This document shows, piece after piece, positions 54,534-63,308 of a stretch of DNA of 64,000 bases. Within the stretch, counting starts at the first letter, position 1. Every line of letters starts with the position of its first letter. The DNA is taken from contig NZ_RJTU01000082.1 of assembly GCF_003730015.1 (NCBI RefSeq), positions 1-64,000 on the forward strand, given 5' to 3'. Source of the DNA: Epilithonimonas hominis (GTDB lineage Bacteria; Bacteroidota; Bacteroidia; Flavobacteriales; Weeksellaceae). The notes below the pieces were generated by a model that did not search any database, was not told the origin of the DNA, and worked only from the letters and a program-made list of their open reading frames with translations. Made by a program: the position numbers and the translations under genes.

Positions 54534-55757
54534 TTATTTTTTAGGAAGCGCAGAAACCTCATATTCATTCCTCAAAAGAGCCAACTGCAAATCATTTTGC
54601 AAATCCTGAGTGAATCTAGGCACAGGCAACATCAGCTTTTTAATTTTCTCCAAAGACTGAATCTGATGATACAATTCGTAAAAACCAAATCCAATTAATT
54701 TGCCTTTTTCCAAAACCAAAAACGATTTTTCGCCCAAAGTTCTTCCGGATGAAAACCAGATTTCATTTCTTCCCTTGATATTAATTTTCTGAGTAAATTC
54801 TACCAAATCTTTCAATTCTTCTCGGGATTTGATGTAATTGATAGCCTTCAATCCTTGCGTAAAACTCTTGAATCTCAGTAAAGGTTTATCTTCCTGAAGC
54901 TTAATTTTCTCAAGAATATATTTGTCCTTTCTGTAAAACAACCCGAAAGTCAGTTGTTGCCTTTTGTGGAAGCCTTTGTTTTGCATCATTAGTTTGGCAA
55001 TCAAATCAGTTCCAGTCAGTTCGTAGGAGATTTTTTCTGTCTCTTCCTGGATTTTTTTATACTTCGCTTTATCAGAATCGAAAATTTTCTTGGCAGATTT
55101 ATATAAGTCTTCTACAACATCGGAACTAATGATTTTTCCCTCCGAGTTTTGGAAATACAGGATTCCGCGTTCGTTAGGGAGGTCTTCTGTCAGAACCTGA
55201 ATTTTATTAATATAATTCTTGGCGTGATTTTCCTCTTGTTGAGATTGGATGATTTCGTTGTTTTGGTCTTTAATCATCAATAATTTGAACAAATCCAAAG
55301 TCGCTCTTGCATCGCCACTCGCACGATGCGCTTCACTCAAAGGAATTCCAATCGATTTGCAAAGTTTACTCAACGAATAGCTTTTCTCATCCGGAATCAA
55401 TTTTTTAGCCAAAGGAATTGTGTCTAAAGTGTTGATTTTAAATTCGTAACCAAGGCGCTTGAACGATTGGCGAAGCATCCTGTAATCGAAATCAATATTA
55501 TGTCCAACCAAGATAGAATCCTGCGTGATTTCAACCACACGTTTTGCTATTTCGTGAAATTTCGGAGCCGTCAAAACCATTTTCGAAGTGATTCCTGTCA
55601 ACTTTTGAACAAAAGCAGAAATATCACTTTCGGGATTCACGAGTGAGATAAATTGGTCTGTAATCTCGTGACCGTCAAATCGATAGATGGCAATTTCTAT
55701 AATGCTTTCTTTCCGAAAAGGCGCTCCGTTACTTTCTATGTCTATTACCGTGTACAT
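54534..55757 (-). CDS. DnaQ-like exonuclease fused to a degenerate GIY-YIG region
   Basis: A 407-residue protein. Residues 1-165 form a DEDDh exonuclease with D6-I-E8, D89 (GHNIDFD), H144 and D149 (HRASGDA). The region from 190 resembles the UvrC/Cho GIY-YIG nuclease (LPNERGILYFQNSEGKIISSD), but both catalytic motifs are lost: GIL in place of GIY/GVY and IISSD in place of YIG. The DnaQ-UvrC-like order is known from other phyla. A repair-related or RNA-processing role is inferred. The last 100 residues are not recognised. Confidence 0.82.
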   Translation of the reverse strand: MYTVIDIESNGAPFRKESIIEIAIYRFDGHEITDQFISLVNPESDISAFVQKLTGITSKMVLTAPKFHEIAKRVVEITQDSILVGHNIDFDYRMLRQSFKRLGYEFKINTLDTIPLAKKLIPDEKSYSLSKLCKSIGIPLSEAHRASGDARATLDLFKLLMIKDQNNEIIQSQQEENHAKNYINKIQVLTEDLPNERGILYFQNSEGKIISSDVVEDLYKSAKKIFDSDKAKYKKIQEETEKISYELTGTDLIAKLMMQNKGFHKRQQLTFGLFYRKDKYILEKIKLQEDKPLLRFKSFTQGLKAINYIKSREELKDLVEFTQKINIKGRNEIWFSSGRTLGEKSFLVLEKGKLIGFGFYELYHQIQSLEKIKKLMLPVPRFTQDLQNDLQLALLRNEYEVSALPKK

Positions 55758-55817
55758 CTACATTTTTTCGTTCTACAAATTTAAGAAACTTCATTTTTAA
55801 AATTTCAGCTGGTATTA

Positions 55818-57350
55818 TTACCTTCTTTTTTTCATACTGAACATTCCCAAAATAAACTTCGCACCTTCTCTTGCTAAAGTATTCAGGAAAGTTTTTCCGG
55901 CTCGGCTTTCGATGACTTGCTCAAACATTCCTGCCTCTTCTTTTGGTTGCGCTGTTCTTCCTCTTGTCGGCGTTGGAATGGCAGTTTGTGTATGTTCTTC
56001 GATTCTTTTGGTCAGAATTTCGTAAGCACTTTCTTTATCGAGGTCTTGTTCGTATTTTTTGACAAGGTCAGAATTTCTTGTCAGTTCATCAATTTCTGAT
56101 GCAGTTAAAATATCCATTCTACTTTCCGGCGAAATCAAATACGTTTGAACCAAAGGTGTTGGAATTCCTTTCTCATCCAATGCGGTTACAAAAGCTTCTC
56201 CAATTCCAAGATTTTGAATGAGTTCGTTGGCTTTGTAAAACTCTGTCGTTGGATAATTTTCTACCGCTTTGTCAATTTCTTTTCTGTCTTTCGCAGTAAA
56301 ACCTCTTAAAGCGTGTTGGATTTTCAACCCTAACTGGCTCAAAATATTTTCCGGAACATCGCCAGGAATTTGAGTAATAAAATAAATTCCGATTCCTTTG
56401 GAACGAATCAGTTTTACCATCGTTTCGATTTGAGAAAGCAAGGTTTTCGAAGCTTCGTTAAAAAGTAAATGCGCTTCATCAATAAATAAAACTAACTTCG
56501 GTTTTCCACTGTCGCCTTCTTCGGGAAAAGTCATATAAATCTCGGCAAACAATGATAAAATAAAGGTCGAGAAAAGATTAGGTTTGTTTTGAATATCATC
56601 CACTCGGAAAATATTAACAACGCCTTTTCCGTCTCTGGTTTTTAGCAAATCTTCAACATCAAAACTTGGTTCTCCAAAGAAAGTAGAAGCGCCTTGTTGT
56701 TCCATTGCGACAATACTTCTGAGAATGGCTCCCAAAGATGCGGGAGCAATCGAGCCGTAATTGTCTGCTAATTCTTTCTTGCCAATCGGATTATCAGTTA
56801 CATATTGCAAAACTTTTTTCAAATCCTGCAAGTCAACAAGCGGTAAAGCTTTGTCATCGCAATATTTGAAAACAATCGACATAATGCTTTGCTGAGTGTC
56901 ATTCAAATCAAGAATTTTACTCAACAAAATCGGTCCAAATTCCAAAACTGTTGCTCGAAGTTTCACGCCTTTTGCGCCGGAAATGGTCATCAATTCTACC
57001 GGAAAATTCTGTGGTGAATAGGGCAATTGCGTTTTCGCGTAACGGTCTTTGATATTGTCATTTTCAGTTCCGGCTTCCGCAATTCCAGAAAGGTCACCTT
57101 TGATATCCATTACCAAAGTCGGGATTCCTGCGTGTGATAATTGCTCTACAAAAACCTGAAGTGTTTTGGTTTTTCCAGTTCCTGTTGCTCCTGCTATTAA
57201 TCCGTGTCTGTTAACAGTTTTCAACGGAATCGAAACATTAACTTCCGGAACAACTTCGCCGTCAAGCATTCCTTTTCCCAGAATAATATGTTCTCCTTTT
57301 GGATTGTATTTTGCGTTGAGGTCGGTGATGAATTTCTCTTTATTGGACAT
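55818..57350 (-). CDS. HerA-like helicase domain ATPase (DUF853)
   Basis: A 510-residue ATPase of the HerA/FtsK-like group. The Walker A is ATGTGKT within LIAGATGTGKTKTLQVFVEQL, Walker B is LVLFIDEAHLLFNE, and TVLEFGPILLSKILDLNDTQQSIMS and GIGIYFITQIPGDVPENILSQLG are typical of the DUF853 family, often annotated as YjgR. The C-terminal 80 residues are rich in Thr, Pro and basic residues and end in SMKKRR. The cellular role is not established. It precedes the exonuclease gene with a 60-bp gap. Confidence 0.92.
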   Translation of the reverse strand: MSNKEKFITDLNAKYNPKGEHIILGKGMLDGEVVPEVNVSIPLKTVNRHGLIAGATGTGKTKTLQVFVEQLSHAGIPTLVMDIKGDLSGIAEAGTENDNIKDRYAKTQLPYSPQNFPVELMTISGAKGVKLRATVLEFGPILLSKILDLNDTQQSIMSIVFKYCDDKALPLVDLQDLKKVLQYVTDNPIGKKELADNYGSIAPASLGAILRSIVAMEQQGASTFFGEPSFDVEDLLKTRDGKGVVNIFRVDDIQNKPNLFSTFILSLFAEIYMTFPEEGDSGKPKLVLFIDEAHLLFNEASKTLLSQIETMVKLIRSKGIGIYFITQIPGDVPENILSQLGLKIQHALRGFTAKDRKEIDKAVENYPTTEFYKANELIQNLGIGEAFVTALDEKGIPTPLVQTYLISPESRMDILTASEIDELTRNSDLVKKYEQDLDKESAYEILTKRIEEHTQTAIPTPTRGRTAQPKEEAGMFEQVIESRAGKTFLNTLAREGAKFILGMFSMKKRR

Positions 57351-57450
57351 CGATTGGTTTTTTTAACGCTTAAATTTAAAAATAATTCCTTGAAATCTAT
57401 CCGGAAATTAAAATTTCTAACACTTATCTTTGCAAATAAGATTCTCATCT

Positions 57451-58332
57451 ATGCGAGCTTACAACACCAAAAATTTTCTAAAAATCCTCGTCAGTCTTCA
57501 CAAAACTGACACCTTGAAAATCCTGTTCCCAACGATATTGTTGGTTGGTATCTATTGTTATGGGGTTTATTATTTGGAAGTAGAATATCTGCATCTGAAT
57601 TCTAAATCGTCCATCAGTAATATCGGAATGATTCATTCCTTGCTCGGATTCGTTTTGTCTTTGTTGTTGGTTTTCAGGACTAATACGGCTTATGACAGAT
57701 GGTGGGAAGGACGGAAACTTTGGGGAAAATTGGTAAATGACAGTCGGAATTTTGTTATTAAAATTAACAGCATTCTTCCGGAAAATGATGTTAAAAACCG
57801 AACTCAGATTGCAAAATATCTCAGATTTTTCCCATATTTTTTAGCCAGTCATCTTTCCAAAGAATCTACAAGATTGGTTTTGGATGAAGACTTTTCCGAT
57901 TTGCAAAAAGAACTCCAGCATCATCCGCCGGCTGAGTTGGTTTTTCTTTTAACTAAGAAATTGTACCAACTTAAAAAAGAAAATAAAATCTCCGATACAG
58001 AAATGTTATTTCTCGACACACAATTATCCGGGTTTTTGGACGTTTGTGGCGGTTGTGAGAGAATCAAAAATACACCGATTCCTTACTCGTATTCATCATT
58101 CATCAAGAAGTTTATCATTTTTTATGTAATGGCGCTGCCTGTTGCTAATGTTGTGAATCTCGGTGGTTTTATGATTCCGATTACGATGTTTGTTTATTAT
58201 GTTCTGATGAGTTTGGAACTGATTGCGGAAGAAATCGAAGACCCGTTTAATAATGATGAGAACGATATTCCTATGGAAGCCATTTCTCAAAATATAGAAA
58301 GAAGCATCAATTTAATTTCAAATAAAGCCTGA
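57451..58332 (+). CDS. Bestrophin family (UPF0187) membrane protein
   Basis: A 293-residue predicted anion channel. The key motif VFRTNTAYDRWWEGRKLWGKLVNDSRNF (here spread over residues about 75-105) and PIPYSYSSFIKKFIIFYVMALP and ELIAEEIEDPFNNDENDIPMEAI are the family hallmarks. The start at 57451 leaves the basic N-terminus MRAYNTKNFLKI; the seven-codon extension upstream overlaps a possible TATCTTTG -7 element at 57425-57432. Its stop codon is three bases before the TTG start of the next gene. Confidence 0.92.
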   Translation: MRAYNTKNFLKILVSLHKTDTLKILFPTILLVGIYCYGVYYLEVEYLHLNSKSSISNIGMIHSLLGFVLSLLLVFRTNTAYDRWWEGRKLWGKLVNDSRNFVIKINSILPENDVKNRTQIAKYLRFFPYFLASHLSKESTRLVLDEDFSDLQKELQHHPPAELVFLLTKKLYQLKKENKISDTEMLFLDTQLSGFLDVCGGCERIKNTPIPYSYSSFIKKFIIFYVMALPVANVVNLGGFMIPITMFVYYVLMSLELIAEEIEDPFNNDENDIPMEAISQNIERSINLISNKA

Positions 58333-58334
58333 TT

Positions 58335-58874
58335 TTGACAAAGAAACTGAAACTAGAAGAGCTAGGAAGAATAGATGTAGAAACCTTCAAAAAAACAGCA
58401 AAGATTCCTTTGGTTGTGATTTTGGATAGCGTGAGAAGTATGCACAATGTTGGTGCTATTTTCAGAACTGGCGATGCTTTTTTGATAGAAAAAGTGGTGC
58501 TTTGCGGCATCACGCCTCAACCGCCCCATCGTGAGATTCATAAAGCGGCGCTTGGTGCAACCGAAAGTGTGGATTGGATCTATGAGCAGGATATCAATGT
58601 TGCTATCGATAATCTTAAAAAAGAAAACTTCGAAATTATCGGGATTGAGCAAACTTCATCAAGCCAATTAATAACGGATTTTGAAATTAATTCAGAAAAA
58701 AAATACGCTTTGATTCTAGGTAATGAAATTGATGGAATTAGTGATGAAGCTTTACCGAATATTGATACTTTTCTGGAAATCCCACAACTCGGAACAAAAC
58801 ATTCTCTGAACGTAAGTGTCTGTGGTGGCGTTGTAATATGGGAATTTGCGAAGAACCTTGGGATTAAAAAATAA
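58335..58874 (+). CDS. TrmH/SpoU-family RNA 2'-O-methyltransferase
   Basis: A 179-residue SPOUT methyltransferase. Motif 1 RSMHNVGAIFRTGDAF, motif 2 ALILGNEIDGIS and motif 3 LEIPQLGTKHSLNVSVCGGVVIWEF (partly shown) are present. No ATG precedes the first conserved residues; the only reasonable start is TTG at 58335, since stop codons occur in frame upstream. The substrate (tRNA or rRNA) is not evident. Two bases separate it from the bestrophin gene, suggesting one operon. Confidence 0.9.
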   Translation: MTKKLKLEELGRIDVETFKKTAKIPLVVILDSVRSMHNVGAIFRTGDAFLIEKVVLCGITPQPPHREIHKAALGATESVDWIYEQDINVAIDNLKKENFEIIGIEQTSSSQLITDFEINSEKKYALILGNEIDGISDEALPNIDTFLEIPQLGTKHSLNVSVCGGVVIWEFAKNLGIKK

Positions 58875-59045
58875 AAAAACTGCAAACACAAAAAAGTGCT
58901 GCAGTTTGAAATAAATCTAATAAAAAGTAAAAATGAAAGGCGACAAAGATATATTTTTATTGTTATATAAAGCAATAGTTGTTGTAAAAAAACATAAAAA
59001 TTTTTAAAATCTTTTGTGGCTAAGTAATTTTTGTAAATTAGCATA

Positions 59046-59699
59046 ATGTTTATCAAAGATTACATTTCCAAAGATTATCCCGCTTTCGGCGTTAAGGATT
59101 CTATAGAAGAGGCTTCTGAGGTGGCTAAGGAATTTGGATATTCCCATGTTTTTATTGTGAACAAGGGCATTTTTCTTGGTGGATTGAGTCAACCATTTTT
59201 GGAAGATAGTCCGGAAGGCAATCTTGATTCGCTTAACATCCATTACGAGCGTTTTGCAATTATGGAAGACAGCAGTTTGTTGGATAGCATCAAACTTTTC
59301 CACACCTTCAATGCGAATGTAGTTGCTGTGATTTCCAAAGAGGAAAAATATTTGGGATATATTTCTTGTGACGATATTTTTAATGAGTTTTCCAAATATC
59401 CTTTGTTTTCGGAGAATGGAGCGATTTTGACGATTCAAACAACGGGATTATATTATTCTATGACAGAGATTTCTCAGATTGTAGAAAGTAATAATGGGAA
59501 AATCTATGGAACTTTTATCAGTGCAATAAAAGAAGACACCATAGAAATTACGCTTAAAATCAGTAATGAAAATCTAAGTTCAATAGATGAAACCTTTGAA
59601 AGATATGGCTATAATGTTATCAATAAACATTATGATGACGAGAAAGAAGAACTGTTGAAAGACCGTTTTGGATTTTTCCAGAAATTTTTAGAAATATAA
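59046..59699 (+). CDS. CBS-domain protein
   Basis: A 217-residue protein with an N-terminal CBS pair (about 1-130; ASEVAKEFGYSHVFIVNKGIFLGGLSQ and NANVVAVISKEEKYLGYISCDDIFNEFSKY, over several strands). The remainder (ISNENLSSIDETFERYGYNVINKHYDD) resembles the ACT-like tail seen in similar Bacteroidota proteins. CBS domains bind adenine nucleotides; here the gene is followed directly by nadK, which fits a role in sensing adenylate or NAD levels, but this is inference. Confidence 0.88.
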   Translation: MFIKDYISKDYPAFGVKDSIEEASEVAKEFGYSHVFIVNKGIFLGGLSQPFLEDSPEGNLDSLNIHYERFAIMEDSSLLDSIKLFHTFNANVVAVISKEEKYLGYISCDDIFNEFSKYPLFSENGAILTIQTTGLYYSMTEISQIVESNNGKIYGTFISAIKEDTIEITLKISNENLSSIDETFERYGYNVINKHYDDEKEELLKDRFGFFQKFLEI

Positions 59700-59702
59700 T
59701 TG

Positions 59703-60575
59703 ATGAAGGCAGCTATCTATTCTCAAAAAAAAGACCTCGATACATTTTTGTATCTCAACCGATTCATTTCCGAATTGGCGCTGCGAGAAGTAGCGGTTGT
59801 TCTTCACGCAGAAATGGCGGAGAATCTGAATTTTTCCAAAGAATTTGATACATTTTCCGGAAAAGAAGAACTTAAAAGTAAAAATGTGACTATCGTTTTC
59901 AGTTTCGGAGGTGATGGAACGATTCTGAATGCTTTGACATTTATTCAAGACCTTGAGATTCCGATTATTGGCGTCAATACAGGGCGACTAGGATTTTTGG
60001 CGAATTTCCGAAAAGACCAAATCTTTGATGAGTTAGATTCGATTATTCTTGATAAAAACTATAATATCAGCGAACGTTCCGTCATAAAAATTACAACAGA
60101 CGATAATTCTCAAATTGATTTTCCTTTTGCCTTAAATGATGTTAGCCTTTCCAGAAAAGAAACAACATCGATGATTACGGTGGAGTCTTATATTAATGAT
60201 GAATTCCTGAATGTTTTCTGGGGCGATGGATTGATTGTTTCCACACCTACTGGCTCAACTGCTTATTCACTAAGTTGTGGCGGACCGATTATTTCTCCCT
60301 CCAATGATAATTTCGTCATTACACCCATTGCGCCTCATAATCTGAATGTTCGTCCGCTCATAGTAAAAGACGATTCGAAGATAAAATTAACAGTAAAAAG
60401 CCGTGTTCCACAATATACTTTGGCTTTGGATTCAAGACTTTATCACGTAGAGGTCGGCAACGAAATATTGATTGAAAAAGCAGAATTTTCTTTGTTTCTC
60501 ATCAAACCAAAAAATTTCAGTTTCTACGAAACTATTCGTCAAAAACTGCTTTGGGGGAATGATAAGCGTAATTAA
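59703..60575 (+). CDS. nadK: NAD kinase
   Basis: A 290-residue enzyme that phosphorylates NAD to NADP. The GGDGTIL motif is at 69-75 and the second conserved block is VSTPTGSTAYSLSCGGPI. The start ATG lies three bases after the CBS gene stop; a TTG one codon earlier is less likely. Length fits the bacterial family. The CBS protein and nadK form a pair. Confidence 0.95.
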   Translation: MKAAIYSQKKDLDTFLYLNRFISELALREVAVVLHAEMAENLNFSKEFDTFSGKEELKSKNVTIVFSFGGDGTILNALTFIQDLEIPIIGVNTGRLGFLANFRKDQIFDELDSIILDKNYNISERSVIKITTDDNSQIDFPFALNDVSLSRKETTSMITVESYINDEFLNVFWGDGLIVSTPTGSTAYSLSCGGPIISPSNDNFVITPIAPHNLNVRPLIVKDDSKIKLTVKSRVPQYTLALDSRLYHVEVGNEILIEKAEFSLFLIKPKNFSFYETIRQKLLWGNDKRN

Positions 60576-60618
60576 AACAAAAAATATTATCTATAACATA
60601 GGATTTGTAAAAATGAAA

Positions 60619-60647
60619 TTTGAATTGTTAATAATTTCGTAAGTTTA
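60619..60647 (+). promoter_or_regulatory. Possible fbaA promoter
   Basis: TTTG (60619-60622), 17 bp, TAAGTTTA (60640-60647) resembles TTG-N17-23-TANNTTTG with the last base changed. The ATG follows 32 bp later. Confidence 0.45.
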
Positions 60648-60679
60648 CAGTCCAAAAAATCTTAAAAAATATAATAAAA

Positions 60680-61747
60680 ATGAGCAGAAAATTTCCGGCA
60701 GGAGTTGCCACAGGTTCTTTAGTAACAGAGATATTTGATTATGCCAAAGAGAAGCAATTTGCACTTCCGGCAGCTAATGTGATTGGTTCTAGTAATATCA
60801 ACGCAACGTTAGAAACTGCTGCAAAACTTAATGCTCCTGTAATTATCCAGTTCTCAAACGGAGGTTCTATCTTCAATGCTGGAAAAGGATTGAGTAACGA
60901 CGGTCAAAAAGCAGCAGTTCTAGGAGCTGTTGCTGGTGCAAAACATATCCACACTTTGGCAGAAGCTTATGGAGCGACTGTTATCCTTCACACTGACCAT
61001 TGTGCTAAGAAATTATTACCTTGGGTCGATGGACTTTTGGATGCAAGTGAAGAATTTTACAAGCAAAACGGAAAGTCTCTTTACTCTTCTCATATGTTAG
61101 ATTTCTCAGAAGAACCAATTGAAGAAAACCTAGAAGTTTCCGCAAAATACTTCGAGAGAATGAACAAAATGGGAATGACTCTTGAAATCGAATTGGGAGT
61201 AACTGGAGGTGAAGAAGATGGTGTTGACAATTCTGATGTGGACAGCTCCAAACTTTACACTCAGCCAGAAGAAGTAGCATACGCTTACGAAATCCTTAAG
61301 AAAGTATCTGACAATTTCACTATTGCAGCAGCTTTCGGAAACGTACACGGTGTTTACAAGCCAGGAAACGTAAAATTGACTCCGAAAATTCTTGACAATT
61401 CTCAGAAATTTGTTCAGGAGAAATTCGGAACTGCTGAGAAACCAATCAACTTCGTATTCCACGGTGGGTCAGGTTCTACATTGATGGAAATCCGTGAAGC
61501 AATTGGTTACGGTGTTGTAAAAATGAACATCGATACAGATTTACAATTCGGTTACACAGAGGGCATCAGAGATTATATGACAGAACAGATTGACTATCTG
61601 AGACATCAGATTGGAAATCCAACTGGCGCAGATGCTCCAAACAAGAAATTCTACGACCCGAGAGTCTGGGTAAGAAAAGGAGAAGAAACGTTTATCAAGA
61701 GATTGACTCAGGCTTTCGAAGACCTGAACAATATCAATACACTTTAA
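60680..61747 (+). CDS. fbaA: Class II fructose-bisphosphate aldolase
   Basis: A 355-residue zinc-dependent glycolytic aldolase. D106 and H107 in ILHTDHCAKKLLPW, VTGGEEDGVDN, the glycine-rich NFVFHGGSGS and ending KRLTQAFEDL agree with class II FbaA of the type A subgroup. Codon use here is more biased toward preferred codons than in neighbours, as for a highly expressed gene. pgk, the other glycolytic gene of the window, is 54 kb away. Confidence 0.96.
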   Translation: MSRKFPAGVATGSLVTEIFDYAKEKQFALPAANVIGSSNINATLETAAKLNAPVIIQFSNGGSIFNAGKGLSNDGQKAAVLGAVAGAKHIHTLAEAYGATVILHTDHCAKKLLPWVDGLLDASEEFYKQNGKSLYSSHMLDFSEEPIEENLEVSAKYFERMNKMGMTLEIELGVTGGEEDGVDNSDVDSSKLYTQPEEVAYAYEILKKVSDNFTIAAAFGNVHGVYKPGNVKLTPKILDNSQKFVQEKFGTAEKPINFVFHGGSGSTLMEIREAIGYGVVKMNIDTDLQFGYTEGIRDYMTEQIDYLRHQIGNPTGADAPNKKFYDPRVWVRKGEETFIKRLTQAFEDLNNINTL

Positions 61748-61834
61748 TTAAATTGTAAATTTTAGATTATAAATTTTAAATGTCAATGATGCTTAATTTT
61801 TATAATCTAAAATCTAAAATCTAAAATTATATCA

Positions 61835-62692
61835 ATGGCATTTGATTGGTTTAAAAGAAAAACCCAAAACATTACCACTTCTACAGAGGACAAAAAAGAT
61901 GTGCCAAAAGGACTTTGGCACAAAACACCTACTGGAAAAATCATAGAAGCTGAAGAGCTTAAAGCTAATAATTTTGTATCTCCGGAAGATGGTTTCCACG
62001 TAAGAATCGGAAGTAGAGAATATTTCGATATGCTTTTTGACGATCACAAATTCAAGGAATTGGATGCGGATGTGGAAAGTGTTGATATTCTTAAATTCAA
62101 GGATACAAAGTCTTATACAGACCGTCTGAAAGAAGTAAAATCAAAAACAAAACTGACAGACTCTATCAGAAATGCAACCGGAAAAGTAAACGGTATAGAA
62201 ATGGTAGTTTCTTGTATGGATTTTGCTTTTATTGGAGGTTCTTTGGGCTCGGTAATGGGAGAAAAAATCAGACGGGCCATCGATTATGCTATCAAACATC
62301 AATTGCCTTATATGATTATCTGCCAATCTGGTGGAGCGAGAATGCAGGAAGCGGCATATTCATTAATGCAATTGGCAAAAGTTCAAGCTAAGTTGGTTCA
62401 GCTTTCTGACGCGGGATTGCCTTATATCGCTTATTTGACAGACCCAACTTTTGGTGGAATCACGGCTTCTTTTGCAATGACTGCTGATGTGATTATTGCA
62501 GAACCAAGCGCCTTGATTGGATTTGCAGGACCTAGAGTTATCCGTGAGACAATTGGTAAAGATTTGCCAGAAGGTTTCCAGACTTCGGAATTCTTGCAGG
62601 AAAAAGGTTTTGTTGATTTCATCGTGAAAAGGACAGAAATCAAAGAGTCGATTTCAAGAATCGTAAAATTATTGGTACACGAGTATCATTAA
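61835..62692 (+). CDS. accD: Acetyl-CoA carboxylase carboxyltransferase beta subunit
   Basis: A 285-residue subunit that, with AccA, transfers CO2 from biotin to acetyl-CoA. The carboxyltransferase core is clear ([25 protein letters not shown]-type segment, [21 protein letters not shown] and [21 protein letters not shown], each partly shown). The N-terminal zinc finger of E. coli AccD is missing its four cysteines: residues 31-34 are TPTG and 49-52 SPED. This is, as far as I recall, usual for Flavobacteriia. Confidence 0.94.
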   Translation: MAFDWFKRKTQNITTSTEDKKDVPKGLWHKTPTGKIIEAEELKANNFVSPEDGFHVRIGSREYFDMLFDDHKFKELDADVESVDILKFKDTKSYTDRLKEVKSKTKLTDSIRNATGKVNGIEMVVSCMDFAFIGGSLGSVMGEKIRRAIDYAIKHQLPYMIICQSGGARMQEAAYSLMQLAKVQAKLVQLSDAGLPYIAYLTDPTFGGITASFAMTADVIIAEPSALIGFAGPRVIRETIGKDLPEGFQTSEFLQEKGFVDFIVKRTEIKESISRIVKLLVHEYH

Positions 62693-62713
62693 TTAAACTT
62701 AAATACAAAATTC

Positions 62714-62740
62714 ACTCTCTCAAATTTGGGAGAGTTTTTT
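62714..62740 (+). terminator. Terminator of accD
   Basis: ACTCTCTC and GGGAGAGT pair over eight positions around an AAATTT loop, followed by six T. The ATG of the next gene comes five bases later. Confidence 0.75.
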
Positions 62741-62744
62741 ATTG

Positions 62745-63254
62745 ATGAGATTTATAGGTATATTTTTCAGAACGCTCAAATCATTAACCTTTGGAAAACT
62801 GTTTAAAGTTTTTTCTATTGGATTGATGCATCCTTTGTTCGCCATTTTATACACTTACGCAAGCTTCAGAGCCTTTGCTAAAGCAAAAGAGTTATATCCT
62901 GAAACCAACTCTAATAATGGCAAAGGAAACGCTTTCCGACATTCATATTGGTGTTGTTTGATTATGATGTATTTCTGCAAAGTATCTTCGCCAGAAAAAT
63001 CATTGAAATGGTGTGAAAAACTTACGAATATGCACGAAGATCTTTTTCCTAACAAACCTTTGGAAACTAAAATGGATTTGCATAATAACAGAGTCGGAAT
63101 GGATTATTTTATGAGTCTGATTCCTGGCGTTCATCGTCAGTTTTTTGAAAGCAGTTTTTTCATCGAGGAATTGCAGAAGAGGACGGAAAATGCGGTTCTA
63201 ATAAAGTCTGTGGATGAGGAAGTTGATGAAAATCAATTGATATATCTGGAATAA
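62745..63254 (+). CDS. DUF6973-type protein
   Basis: A 169-residue protein with a conserved core: GNAFRHSYWCCLIMMYFC and ETKMDLHNNRVGMDYF, features of the DUF6973 family seen in Bacteroidota. The FRHSYW and MDLHNNRVG stretches are rich in His and Asp that may bind metal, but no catalysis is known. A possible membrane-proximal hydrophobic stretch at 25-45 is seen. The ATG at 62745 is chosen over a TTG three bases earlier. Confidence 0.8.
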   Translation: MRFIGIFFRTLKSLTFGKLFKVFSIGLMHPLFAILYTYASFRAFAKAKELYPETNSNNGKGNAFRHSYWCCLIMMYFCKVSSPEKSLKWCEKLTNMHEDLFPNKPLETKMDLHNNRVGMDYFMSLIPGVHRQFFESSFFIEELQKRTENAVLIKSVDEEVDENQLIYLE

Positions 63255-63257
63255 AAA

Positions 63258-63283
63258 ATTGACAAACCAAAAGATTTGTCAAT
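63258..63283 (-). terminator. Terminator of metQ
   Basis: ATTGACAAA and TTTGTCAAT form a 9-bp stem; leftward reading runs into TTTTTTATT. Confidence 0.7.
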
Positions 63284-63308
63284 CAAAATTAGATATAGAA
63301 TAGAAGTT

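Noticed and set aside
58877-58907. AAACTGCA/TGCAGTTT hairpin after the TrmH-family gene
   Set aside because: The T run lies only on the strand where no gene ends, so it is not called as a terminator for the upstream gene.
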